DNA of 64,000 nt, from NCBI GenBank assembly GCA_003225175.1, contig QIBA01000029.1, positions 1 through 64,000 of the forward strand. The letters run 5' to 3'. The DNA comes from Acidobacteriota bacterium. Lineage in GTDB: Bacteria > Acidobacteriota > Terriglobia > Terriglobales > Acidobacteriaceae. Below, piece by piece: positions 8,613 through 16,503 of the stretch. Position 1 is the stretch's first letter. Each line of letters begins with the position of its first letter. A program made the position numbers and the translations under genes. The notes under the pieces were generated by a model. It worked only from the letters and a program-made list of their open reading frames with translations, had not been told where the DNA came from and searched no databases.

Positions 8613-9344
8613 ATGAAATCACCGAGACTGCAGCAGGTTCGGCCCGAGGTTTTTCTCTCCCAAGCGGGCATCGGCCGGGCGATCGTTGAAGTTCCCAGGA
8701 AACTGCAGCAATTTCAACCTGAGGTGTTTCTGTCCCAGGCGGGCATCGGCAGGGAAATCGTTGAAGTCCCGAAGAACAAGAAAATCTTTTCCCAAGGCGA
8801 GCTAGGCGAAGCGGTCTTTTATATCCAGAAGGGAAGAGCCAAGCTCTCGGTGGTTTCGCGCGAGGGCAAAGAAGCGACCATCTCACTCTTTGGTCCGGGT
8901 GACTTCGTTGGGGAAGACTGCATAGCCGGCGTTCGATCGACGCGTATGGCATCGGCCACCGCGATGACAGCATGCACGGTGCTGCGAATCGAGCGGAAGG
9001 AAATGATGCGCGTGATCCACGAGGAACATTTCTTTTCTGACATCTTTGTCGTTTACCTGCTTGCGCGGAATACCAGGATCCAGGCAGACTTGGTCGATCA
9101 GCTTTTCAACTCCAGCGAAAAACGTCTGGCGCGGGCGCTTCTCCTGCTGGCTAACTTCGGCAAGGAAGGTAAGCCGGAGACAGTGATTCCCAAGATCAGC
9201 CAGGAGATACTAGCCGAGATGATCGGCACAACCCGATCCCGAGTCAGCTTTTTCATGAATCGCTTCCGCAAGCTCGGATTCATTGAGTACAACGGCACTC
9301 TGCGAATTCACAGCTCCCTCTTGAATGTCGTTCTTCACGACTAG
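8613..9344 (+). CDS. Crp/Fnr family transcriptional regulator with duplicated N-terminus
   Basis: A 243-residue regulator. The cyclic-nucleotide-binding fold runs from about residue 55 to 150 (KIFSQGELGEAVFYIQKGRA, then GDFVGEDCIAG), and a winged helix closes the protein (KISQEILAEMIGTTRSRVSF at about 190-210). The FNR Fe-S cysteines are absent. It lacks the full R-x-S/T cAMP signature, so the ligand is unknown. Unusually, residues 6-30 and 31-55 are a tandem duplication of the same 25-residue segment (PEVFLSQAGIGR in both), which replaces the single lead-in of the paralogue at 11191-11922. The two paralogues share nearly the same recognition helix. Confidence 0.93.
   Translation: MKSPRLQQVRPEVFLSQAGIGRAIVEVPRKLQQFQPEVFLSQAGIGREIVEVPKNKKIFSQGELGEAVFYIQKGRAKLSVVSREGKEATISLFGPGDFVGEDCIAGVRSTRMASATAMTACTVLRIERKEMMRVIHEEHFFSDIFVVYLLARNTRIQADLVDQLFNSSEKRLARALLLLANFGKEGKPETVIPKISQEILAEMIGTTRSRVSFFMNRFRKLGFIEYNGTLRIHSSLLNVVLHD
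8628..8777 (+). repeat. 75-bp in-frame tandem duplication in the Crp/Fnr gene
   Basis: Positions 8628-8702 and 8703-8777 are two adjacent 75-bp copies that differ by scattered substitutions but no indels. Each encodes LQQ-x-x-PEVFLSQAGIGR-x-IVEVP. The divergence means the duplication is not recent, or is under diversification. Confidence 0.9.
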
Positions 9345-9472
9345 CCAGAGTAGCGCGTTTGCAAAGATGAACTCTTGTGAGTTGTCCAAAATTAAACAGA
9401 TTTTGAAATCGGCAAATGGGAGACTCTTTTTGCCGCACTGCCTGAGTAATTTGCGGTGAGGAGAATCCCCCA

Positions 9473-10129
9473 ATGCCCAACACTCCAACAAATCCAATCC
9501 TCATAGTTGATGACGATCAAAATAATCGCGCGACAGTGGCAATGTTGTTGGCTGCCAAAGGATATGAAATCTCGACCGCAGAGCATGGTTTCGATGCTCT
9601 CCTGCAGATGAAGAGCAGAGTACCTGAGCTGGTTATTTCGGACCTTAACATGCCGCAGATGTCCGGCTTCGAGTTTCTGTCGGTGATCCGCCGTCGCTTT
9701 CCAAAGGTGTTGGTTATTGCCATGAGTGGAGCTTATGACGCTGCCGATGCGATCCCAGGCGGAGTGATTGCAGACGCTTTTTACGCCAAAGGCACCAACA
9801 ACCCGCGCTCTCTTTTGAGTCTGGTCGCCGACCTGTTTCGCACTTCTGCTTCGCGGGCCGTTGCCCATACCAGGCAATCCGCTCCGGTGTGGGTTCCCCG
9901 AAACGGCAAAGACTCGAGAGGAATACCTTACATCGTGTTGACGTGTACGGAGTGTCTAAGGTCATTTCCCCTGAACGTGTCCTCAGAAGTCACCGCGACA
10001 GTGATGGAAACGCCATGCATCTTCTGCCTTAGTGAAGTGAGATACATCATCGACTTTTCGCTTTCCGTGGCTTCTCCGAAGAAAAAGGACTTAGGCGTGG
10101 TTCGCATCACGGGAAGCGCAACAGGCTAG
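9473..10129 (+). CDS. Response regulator with a C-terminal two-CxxC segment
   Basis: A 218-residue protein. Residues 8-122 form a CheY-like receiver: acidic pocket D13-D14-D15, phosphoacceptor D57 in VISDLNMP, S85, and K106 in YAKG. There is no standard HTH, GGDEF or kinase output. Instead the last 95 residues contain two C-x2-C pairs (C158/C161 in TCTEC and C182/C185 in PCIFC), which could bind zinc. The protein may act by protein interaction or as an unusual DNA binder. No histidine kinase is next to it. GGAG lies 9-12 nt before the ATG. It follows the Crp/Fnr gene by 128 nt on the same strand. Confidence 0.88.
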   Translation: MPNTPTNPILIVDDDQNNRATVAMLLAAKGYEISTAEHGFDALLQMKSRVPELVISDLNMPQMSGFEFLSVIRRRFPKVLVIAMSGAYDAADAIPGGVIADAFYAKGTNNPRSLLSLVADLFRTSASRAVAHTRQSAPVWVPRNGKDSRGIPYIVLTCTECLRSFPLNVSSEVTATVMETPCIFCLSEVRYIIDFSLSVASPKKKDLGVVRITGSATG

Positions 10130-10159
10130 TCTTGTGCCTTCAGCCAGGCGGAATCATGA

Positions 10160-10366
10160 TTCCATCGAAGACCGGTTGCGGACTTATGCGAGAGTATCGC
10201 GGAGGAGCTTGAAGCCCGAGACCAAGTACTACGAAGAAGATCCGAACAAGCCCTGACTTGCTTCCATTACCTGCAAGGATGGGCGGACTCGTTCCGGGGT
10301 GACGGAACTTCTAGCGAGACATTGTTATCTGCAAGAACACGAACAATGCGGCGCTTCCAAAAATGA
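10160..10366 (+). pseudogene. Open frame without start codon, possible gene remnant
   Basis: A 68-codon open stretch between two stops with protein-like content (VADLCESIAEELEARDQVLR) but no ATG, GTG or TTG near its beginning. It overlaps the opposite-strand gene at 10267-10608. The first half looks like a helical coding relic; the second half does not. It may be the tail of a decayed gene that once followed the response regulator. Confidence 0.25.
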
Positions 10367-10608
10367 ATGAGACCAGCATGAGCTGCATTGCTTCTAAAAG
10401 TTCTACGTGACACACGTCCGTCACGTGGACTATAAACGCCTTGCGACGGAGGATAGCGTTGCGCTTCCTCTTTGGAAACTGGATTTAAGATAGCCAATTC
10501 CCACGCTGATTTCTCGAGTCTCAGTCTGACATTTTGCTTATCAGTAATACACCCAGCAATCTGATACTCTCGCGGAGACTTCCGGCGATGCCGAGCAGCG
10601 ATTCTCAT
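10267..10608 (-). CDS. Unknown basic protein, second gene of a coupled pair
   Basis: A 113-residue basic protein (start MRIAARHRRKSPREYQIAGC). No family recognised and no signal peptide. Its ATG overlaps the TGA of the upstream 49-codon frame in the classic ATGA arrangement, which strongly suggests translational coupling and is the main reason to accept it. The high Arg content could reflect chance frame bias, so confidence stays moderate. Confidence 0.45.
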   Translation of the reverse strand: MRIAARHRRKSPREYQIAGCITDKQNVRLRLEKSAWELAILNPVSKEEAQRYPPSQGVYSPRDGRVSRRTFRSNAAHAGLIHFWKRRIVRVLADNNVSLEVPSPRNESAHPCR

Positions 10609-10754
10609 ACTAACGGGTGCTTATCGGCCAGTAAGTCGAGTTGCTCGCAGACGTCTACCAGGTGCTCGATCTCGTGCTGAAGAGCTTCTGCTGCTGACAT
10701 GTCGCGCGCTTCGGCGATTCTCGTTTTCCGATGGAATTCGCTCGGGAGTCGCAC
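10605..10754 (-). CDS. Small acidic protein, first gene of the coupled pair
   Basis: A 49-residue frame with GTG start whose C-terminal half is strongly helix-like and acidic (MSAAEALQHEIEHLVDVCEQ). The GTG is chosen because it sits 28 nt after the promoter-like TGTAAT, the same distance as the ATG in the 7294 operon, and because the bases just before it (ACTGA) also match. An internal ATG at 10700 is the alternative. It ends by ATGA overlap with the next gene. It shares an I-E-H-L pattern with the 7294 protein but no clear homology. Confidence 0.5.
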   Translation of the reverse strand: MRLPSEFHRKTRIAEARDMSAAEALQHEIEHLVDVCEQLDLLADKHPLV

Positions 10755-10782
10755 TCAGTTGTGTATCTATGTATTCATTTTG

Positions 10783-10830
10783 ATTACACTCCGCACTCAG
10801 ACCCGCAACTGTACAGAACAGCTCAGGCAG
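10783..10830 (-). promoter_or_regulatory. Promoter-like element, near-copy of 7322-7365
   Basis: Minus-strand GGAGTGTAAT with TGTAAT at 10788-10783, preceded about 17 bp upstream by CAGTTG and then CTGTTCTGTACAG, an imperfect dyad that could bind a Crp/Fnr-type dimer. Spacing to the start codon (28 nt) matches the sister element (27 nt). The two operons are probably co-regulated. Confidence 0.5.
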
Positions 10831-11001
10831 ACATGTGTGGTGCGGTATTCTAAGCACGCCTCTGCTTGTTGGGACCATATGCTTTAGGTGAGATAGTGGA
10901 AGAGTGTCAAAAATACGGGCCAAGTTTCCAAGATTCCTTTTTCTTAGAAACTAATGGATGTGCGAAATTGCTCATACACGAGCGGGGCAACGTAATACCT
11001 T

Positions 11002-11217
11002 GTGGACACTGTGAAGAAATCAACTCTACTGGATGAAATGGCTCGGGTGGTCAGAACTGAGGCGCTGCGGATCGAAGCCGCCCGGCACGAGGCGAAGCGT
11101 CTTCTTCAGCGCCGCCAGGCCGAACTAGTCGAATGTGGCGCTCAGGAGCTGAAAAGCAAGAGAGTATCGCGTCATGGCACAACATGGGCGCTAGTCGCGA
11201 AGAACCACGGTGAGTAG
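11002..11217 (+). CDS. Small basic helical protein
   Basis: A 71-residue frame with GTG start (VDTVKKSTLLDEMARVVRTE). Nearly all of it is predicted to be one amphipathic helix rich in Arg, Glu and Ala. No family recognised. It converges with the Crp/Fnr gene at 11191 and overlaps it by 27 nt. Composition supports coding; start choice is uncertain. Confidence 0.45.
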   Translation: MDTVKKSTLLDEMARVVRTEALRIEAARHEAKRLLQRRQAELVECGAQELKSKRVSRHGTTWALVAKNHGE

Positions 11218-11922
11218 CGCGCTATTCACGTGCAAGCTGCCGTTGTACTCAATAAAACCGAGCTTCCTGAATTTATTCATGAAGTAGCTCACGCGCGAAC
11301 GAGTTGTACCAATCATCTCGGCCAGGGTCTCCTGGCTCATGTTGGGAATCACGGTTTCAGGTCTCGACTCTTTCCCGTAATGGGCGAGCAATAGGAGCAG
11401 GCGGGCCAGTCTTTTTTCGCTGGAATTGAACAGTTGATCAACAAGATCCTCTTCAATGCGGATGTTGCGGGAGAGCAGGTAGGCGATAAACATCTCCGCG
11501 AAGTCGGTTTCCTTGTGCAACAACTCCACCATAGTTTCTTTTGCAATTCGCGTCGTACTCAGATTTTGCACGGCAACAGCCGAAGAAATGCGTAGCGGCT
11601 GAGCTGCCAGACATCCCTCGCCAAAGAAGTCACCATGTTGCAGGATTGCGATCACGGCTTCCTTACCACGCTTGGAAACTACCGTGAGCTTCACTTTTCC
11701 TGTCTCAATGTAGAACACTGCGTCAGCCCGATCTCCCTGAGAGAATATCGCGTGCTTGTCGCGATAGTGATGAGTAGTTTTTCCAGTTCCCACCTTCGCG
11801 AGAAGCAAATCCGGATGAAAAGTGAGAGGCTTGCGAGGGGCTCGCCCGACGTCGCGATTGCTGAGTTCTTCAATGCGTGTAGCCGAGGCCGAAGACCTCG
11901 ATTTCGATGCGCGTTGCGCCAT
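11191..11922 (-). CDS. Crp/Fnr family transcriptional regulator
   Basis: A 243-residue paralogue of the 8613 regulator. The cNMP-binding fold covers about residues 40-150 (AIFSQGDRADAVFYIETGKV, HGDFFGEGCLA) and the winged helix about 185-225 (NMSQETLAEMIGTTRSRVSY). The DNA-contacting helix is almost identical to that of the paralogue (GTTRSRVS-F/Y-FMN), so the two may compete for the same sites. The region between, LVDQLFNSSEKRLARLLLLL, is also conserved. It has a distinct Ser/Arg-rich N-terminus instead of the duplicated segment. Iron-sulphur cysteines are absent. Confidence 0.93.
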   Translation of the reverse strand: MAQRASKSRSSASATRIEELSNRDVGRAPRKPLTFHPDLLLAKVGTGKTTHHYRDKHAIFSQGDRADAVFYIETGKVKLTVVSKRGKEAVIAILQHGDFFGEGCLAAQPLRISSAVAVQNLSTTRIAKETMVELLHKETDFAEMFIAYLLSRNIRIEEDLVDQLFNSSEKRLARLLLLLAHYGKESRPETVIPNMSQETLAEMIGTTRSRVSYFMNKFRKLGFIEYNGSLHVNSALLTVVLRD

Positions 11923-12324
11923 AATTAATTTCCCTCAGCGAAATTTCGACTGTCCGAGTGCGCCGGCTGCTTCCAAAGGCATATCCCTAAATCAGCGTGA
12001 AAACGAGGAAGGACTACGAGACGCACAGTGCGAGGCAATTCGAGCAGAAACAACAACCGTTTTCTGTTCTAAATTGCACAGCCTCCTAAATTGTTCTCTT
12101 CCGCAGGATCCCCGCACTAGAATGCCTTCCCAGCTTGCTGCTTAAGATGCTGATTCAGTTTGCCAGCTCCGTTTCATTTTTATCAGCCCACATCAAAGCG
12201 AGTCGCGCCATTGTGTGACTGTATCGAACAGCTCAGCAAAGTCGTATGCCGAGGTCTAAAAACGAATAAGTGTCGCTCTCGTCACGAAAGCTGCTGTGAT
12301 CCCAGCGCGCACAGGAGAAATACT
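11923..12324. other. Intergenic stretch, no gene seen
   Basis: About 400 bases upstream of the divergent Crp/Fnr gene. Frames here (for example 11822-12145) run antisense into the regulator gene and show no protein-like pattern. CAGCCTCCTAAATTG near 12079-12093 resembles CAACCTCCTAAATAG near 16359-16373; this may be a shared promoter-region element but is too short to call. Confidence 0.3.
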
Positions 12325-12615
12325 TTGCAAACTCATCGCAGGCAGTTGCTCTGGACATTGGCCTTGGCGCTCGGTGCCTCGGCGGTAGCCCTTACCACTT
12401 CGGGCCGGCGGTCTCGCGCTGGACAGACGAACAATTACAGGAGCGCGTTGCTAAGGTACAGCTATGGCGACAGGAATTAATACAAAGCCATGTACCGCCA
12501 ATCCTATCAGCGCCGGTACCAGCAAGCCTATAACGGGAATAGCTATTACAACGACAAGGTAAAGAACGTCCATGTTGGCCACCGCTGTACGGTTAAGTCG
12601 ATGGTCAATATCTGA
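12325..12615 (+). pseudogene. Small secreted protein gene with in-frame stop
   Basis: A TTG start with AGGAG 7 nt upstream opens a frame with a signal peptide (RRQLLWTLALALGASAVALT). It stops after 51 codons at a TAA (12478-12480), but the same frame continues for 44 more codons with a Tyr/Gln-rich pattern (YRQSYQRRYQQAYNGNSYYN) typical of small secreted acidobacterial proteins, ending at TGA 12613-12615. The simplest reading is one gene broken by a nonsense mutation. Alternatively the short 51-residue product is the real protein. Function unknown. Confidence 0.5.
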
Positions 12616-12698
12616 AGCCGCAAGGAATCCCGCATCCAGGCGAAAACGGCTTCATATGACCAGGCCCTTCATCGATATTCATGAAATGGAGACTCTCA

Positions 12699-13499
12699 AT
12701 GAAAAAGCTCGAAGCATTGCTGCTCGTCGTCGTAGGAGTGTCGCTTACTCCAGTTTTTGGGGATACCGTCACTTTGCGTGACGGCACTCGTTATCCGAAC
12801 GCTGTTGTCACCGCCTCATCCCGCAGCGGAGTCAGTTTCCGTGATCAGGGCGGAAAGGCCCGTCATTTCGGGATTGGGAAAGTGCAGACGGTGGAATATA
12901 GCCCGAACACCAGCCCCTCACTTCAGAGGCGCTTGCCAACCACTAACAACCATCGACACGGCAACTCCAGCGTCTACCGAACGATTCCCGCCGGCACAGA
13001 AGTTGACGTCCGGACGACTGAGCCCATCGATTCAAAGACGGCAAGTGTTGGTCAAAAGTTCTCAGCAAACCTATACGCGGATGTCCTCGACAGTTCCGGA
13101 GCAGTGATTATCCCGAACGGCTCCGATGCAGAACTTGTGATTGAAAGCTCAGCGCCGGGCAGCACGACGCACGCATCGGAGTTGGTATTGGACATGGATT
13201 CCTTGACTGTCTCAGGAACTCGTTATCTGGTCGCCACAAACGACGTGACCAGAAATGGCAACCAGCGGCTCGGGGCAAACCGCAGAACCGCAGAGATGGT
13301 TGGAGGCGGAGCCGCGCTAGGAACACTTATCGGCGTTCTCGTCGGTCATGGAAAGGGAGCCCTAATCGGAGCAGGCGTGGGTGCAGCGGCAGGAGCCGGA
13401 GGACAGGTCTTGACGAAGGGAAAGAACGTGCAGGTACCTGCGGAAACTGTCTTGAATTTCAAACTTGAACGAGACTTGCGGTTGCAGGCTGCACGGTGA
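12699..13499 (+). CDS. Secreted glycine-zipper protein
   Basis: A 266-residue exported protein. The signal peptide is MKKLEALLLVVVGVSLTP and on to FGD. An N-terminal beta segment follows (DTVTLRDGTRYPNAVVTASS), then a larger beta domain (IPAGTEVDVRTTEPIDSKTA), and near residues 205-250 a glycine zipper (GGGAALGTLIGVLVGHGKGA, then IGAGVGAAAGAGG). Such zippers insert in or associate with the outer membrane. The upstream ATG at 12681 is rejected because GGAGA stands 7 nt before the ATG at 12699. It is followed 28 nt later by the PBP1 gene, so the two may be co-transcribed. Confidence 0.8.
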   Translation: MKKLEALLLVVVGVSLTPVFGDTVTLRDGTRYPNAVVTASSRSGVSFRDQGGKARHFGIGKVQTVEYSPNTSPSLQRRLPTTNNHRHGNSSVYRTIPAGTEVDVRTTEPIDSKTASVGQKFSANLYADVLDSSGAVIIPNGSDAELVIESSAPGSTTHASELVLDMDSLTVSGTRYLVATNDVTRNGNQRLGANRRTAEMVGGGAALGTLIGVLVGHGKGALIGAGVGAAAGAGGQVLTKGKNVQVPAETVLNFKLERDLRLQAAR

Positions 13500-13527
13500 T
13501 CGCGGCGTGCCAGGGGAAGGTGCCGCA

Positions 13528-15819
13528 ATGACGCCGGTCTTATCGGAGACTCAGAAGGACGGTTGGGGTTCGATCAGTGATATCAGCACTTGTGCTTCGC
13601 TGGCGAAGAGAACCCGCCGCCTCAATGAGCTGCGACGTCTCTTTGCAGCGCTCCACCCAGTTATTCGCGCTATATTGCTTTCCGCGTGTGTTCTGGGGGT
13701 GGGCGGATTACTCTTCGCCGCAACACTGCTCACGATCACGCTTCACTACCTGTACTTCGATCGTACTAACCTGCCAGACATAGAAGCCTTTGTGCGTTTT
13801 GATTGTCCTTCTATTGGTCACGTGTACGACAACCAAGGTGAATTGCTCGTGGAGCTCTCGCGAGAGCATCGTCACATAATTCAGTACGAGGAGATACCTC
13901 TGATTGTCCGCGACGCGATTCTCGCCGCCGAAGACAAGAACTTTTTCTCGCATGGCGCGGTTGACTACTCCCGAATCCCGCGTGTCCTGCAAAAAGTCCG
14001 AATCAGAACCATACTGACGCGGATGACCCGGGTAGGCCGGGCCGACAAAGCTGAGAGCCTGGCAATGCTTCGTCAGGGTGGATCGACCATCACCCAGCAA
14101 CTCGTGCGCGCTTACTACCTACGTAATCTTACAGACAAAGAGAACGGCAACCAGCTTCGCTCGGGTGTGCTGTCCTATATCGTAGGTGCGCGCAGTGCCA
14201 AGAAGTTGGCTCGAAAACTCGAAGAGATGCGGCTGGCCGTCTGGGTCGAAGAGCAGATGCGTTCCCGTTTCGGGTCGAAGCAGCGAGCCAAGGAAGAGAT
14301 TTTCGCCCGCTATGCCAACTTCCTGTACTTGGGAAACGGACAGTACGGTTTCGCCACCGCGGCAGAGTATTATTTTGGGCTACCTCTCTCAGCCTTCAGT
14401 GGTGCGGATGCCGACCGGGCTGCTCTGCTGGCGGGCATTGCGAAATCGCCTCGTTACTACGCTCCTAACTCGCCCGATGCAGACCGGGTATTGCACCGCC
14501 GAAACCAGATTCTGAGGCTCATGCTGGCCCGCGGCTCGCTGTCGCGAGATGCTGCCAAAGCCGCTGAGAGAATGCCGATCAGGTTGGTCACAAGGAATGG
14601 CGCGGTGCAGGCTGACAACTCAAGCCAGGCTCCCGCTGTGATCGAAACTGTCCTCGATGAGCTGAAACTTCGGTATTCCGGTGCGGATGCTGAAGATCTT
14701 CTGCAGGGACGAATTCAGATCTATTCCACGGCCGACGCTCGCTTACAGCGTGTCGCAAACGAAGCACTGGAGCACGGCTTGATGCGGTATGAGAAGCGGC
14801 ATCCCGCTGCTGCCGGAATTATCCAAGGTTCCGTCGTGGTTCTTCGGAATAGTGATGCCAGCATCCTCGCGGAAGTGGGCGGCCGTAGAATGTTTAACCG
14901 GCGTCTCAATGACTACAGCGACTTCAATCGCGTTACGCAATCGGAACGGCAACCCGGTTCGGCGATGAAGCCGATCGTGTATCTTGCGGCCTTTCTGCAT
15001 GGTCCCTTTACTCTCGAATCGATCGTTCCCGATGAGCCAATCAGCATCCCGGACGGCGACAAGCCGGGCGGGAAGGCCATTTCCAACTACGACGGCGAGT
15101 TCAAGGGACCGATACCTCTCCGTCTCGCGCTGGCAGAATCCCGCAACGCGGTAGCTATCTGGATTACAAAACAGATCGGCATCGGCAGCATTCTGCGTGC
15201 AGCGCAGGAGGTAGGTATCGAGTCGCGGCTCCAGCCGTATCCAACTACTTCGCTGGGCGCTTCCGAAGTGAACCTGCTCGAACTTGCGAACGCTTATCGG
15301 ACGATTGCTTGTGGATCATTCAATACTCCTCATGTAATCCGGCAGGTCTCGCGCGGTGCAACGTTGGTTGCCGCAGCCTTCGCAGAGCAAACCATTCCTG
15401 AGGCCATGAATTCCACTGCAATAACTCTCTTGCAGGAAGGCCTGCGCGGAGTGGTCCGCTTACCGACCGGCACAGCCCATTCGCTCGATGGCGTCGACTT
15501 TCCAATTCCCACGATGGGAAAAACAGGAACGACCAGCCAGTTCAAAGATGCCCTGTTCGTCGGTTCCACCTATGGGATGGAAGGCATCACCGTCGCGGTG
15601 CGAATCGGCTTTGACGATAACCGCTCCTTAGGAAATAAAGAAACCGGCGCCCGCGTTGCGCTGCCGGTATTTAGAGAAATTCTGCTGAATACCTATGCTG
15701 CGAAGCTCGTCGGTGACGTTCCCGAGTTTCCCGCGCAAATGGAAGACAGCATCGCTCAATTCCTGAAACCACCCGCCGAGGTCACGCCCGAAGACGTCGT
15801 AACTCAACCGCAACTCTAG
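13528..15819 (+). CDS. Bifunctional penicillin-binding protein 1 (GT51 plus transpeptidase)
   Basis: A 763-residue class A PBP that polymerises and cross-links peptidoglycan at the outer face of the inner membrane. One N-terminal helix lies near residues 50-75. The GT51 domain shows the catalytic Glu in AAEDKNFFSHGAVDY and GGSTITQQLVR; about 25 extra residues separate the two motifs compared with ordinary PBP1a, and another insertion follows QQLVRAYYLRN. The transpeptidase has the S-x-x-K box (SAMK), S-R-N (ESRNAV) and KTG (MGKTGTTSQFKDALF). The start at 13528 is preferred over 13465 because GGGGAAGG lies 7 nt upstream. Absence of a long C-terminal extension fits the 1C/1A range. Confidence 0.93.
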   Translation: MTPVLSETQKDGWGSISDISTCASLAKRTRRLNELRRLFAALHPVIRAILLSACVLGVGGLLFAATLLTITLHYLYFDRTNLPDIEAFVRFDCPSIGHVYDNQGELLVELSREHRHIIQYEEIPLIVRDAILAAEDKNFFSHGAVDYSRIPRVLQKVRIRTILTRMTRVGRADKAESLAMLRQGGSTITQQLVRAYYLRNLTDKENGNQLRSGVLSYIVGARSAKKLARKLEEMRLAVWVEEQMRSRFGSKQRAKEEIFARYANFLYLGNGQYGFATAAEYYFGLPLSAFSGADADRAALLAGIAKSPRYYAPNSPDADRVLHRRNQILRLMLARGSLSRDAAKAAERMPIRLVTRNGAVQADNSSQAPAVIETVLDELKLRYSGADAEDLLQGRIQIYSTADARLQRVANEALEHGLMRYEKRHPAAAGIIQGSVVVLRNSDASILAEVGGRRMFNRRLNDYSDFNRVTQSERQPGSAMKPIVYLAAFLHGPFTLESIVPDEPISIPDGDKPGGKAISNYDGEFKGPIPLRLALAESRNAVAIWITKQIGIGSILRAAQEVGIESRLQPYPTTSLGASEVNLLELANAYRTIACGSFNTPHVIRQVSRGATLVAAAFAEQTIPEAMNSTAITLLQEGLRGVVRLPTGTAHSLDGVDFPIPTMGKTGTTSQFKDALFVGSTYGMEGITVAVRIGFDDNRSLGNKETGARVALPVFREILLNTYAAKLVGDVPEFPAQMEDSIAQFLKPPAEVTPEDVVTQPQL

Positions 15820-15988
15820 AGACCTCGACTACCCTCTGAACAAGAAACGGCTCAAGCGCATCTTCAACATGCGTCGCAGCTTCAGGAGGTGGAACCGAAG
15901 TGGCAGGAACAGTTAGAGAAATGAATTATCAGTCGGTCGGTGCATATTTCCGATTCATGGCCGCCTACTCGCTCGCAATGGCTGCAGA

Positions 15989-16204
15989 TTACGTTCTGGT
16001 CTTGCCCGCGACCATCATACCGGCGCCGGCTAGGATCATCACTGCACTGATGATGGGCGAAATTTTTTCGCTGTGCTGCGTCTGAACCCCAACTGAGACG
16101 CCACCTGCTGAAATTCCCTGGCGCTCATTGTGAGGAATTGGGATCACCAGCGATAGCAAACCAAGGACGATCAACGCCAACCCAAACAGAAAGAGTATCT
16201 TCAT
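15989..16204 (-). CDS. Small inner-membrane protein
   Basis: A 71-residue protein with two hydrophobic helices: residues 1-22 (MKILFLFGLALIVLGLLSLV) and about 49-67 (ISAVMILAGAGMMVAGK). A short polar loop (IPHNERQG) lies between. AGGAGG stands 6 nt before the ATG, a strong translation signal. It is reminiscent of small DUF3185-like membrane proteins, but the assignment is uncertain. It is monocistronic, convergent with the PBP1 gene. Confidence 0.7.
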   Translation of the reverse strand: MKILFLFGLALIVLGLLSLVIPIPHNERQGISAGGVSVGVQTQHSEKISPIISAVMILAGAGMMVAGKTRT

Positions 16205-16503
16205 CGAAAGCCTCCTTGCGGCACCCGTGAACTAACTTGCTGATCGACAGTTATCCCAAATTAACTCTAGCGGCAATACTAACCCTTGCCAAAACACGCG
16301 ATGCTACACGTTATCGTTTCGTTAGATCTGTTCATAAGCGCTCACATTAAGACTTACTCAACCTCCTAAATAGCGGGACTGGATGCTTACGTTGTCCTGC
16401 AGCATTCCAGTTCTGTTCAATTGTGAACATACGGCTTAACCCAGAGTTGTTATGGTTGCTCCCGAACGCCGTACTGGCGCTGAGCCGAGAAGAAGAGGTT
16501 TGT
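16205..16503. promoter_or_regulatory. Divergent intergenic region with a TGTTCA/TGAACA dyad
   Basis: About 300 bases between the small membrane protein gene and the ice-binding-like gene. At 16414-16429 TGTTCA and TGAACA form an inverted repeat with a 4-bp centre, 75 bp before the lipoprotein start. Geometry (symmetric half-sites, short centre) resembles Crp/Fnr-family operators, and two such regulators lie upstream in this window. This is inference only. Confidence 0.4.

Noticed and set aside
8356-8973. 205-codon frame antisense to the Crp/Fnr gene
   Set aside because: It is Cys/Arg/Pro-rich shadow of the duplicated region and has no supporting signal.
10621-10923. 100-codon minus frame with RIFDTLPLSHLKHMVP
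   Set aside because: It runs through the promoter-like element and overlaps the better supported 49-codon gene in another frame.
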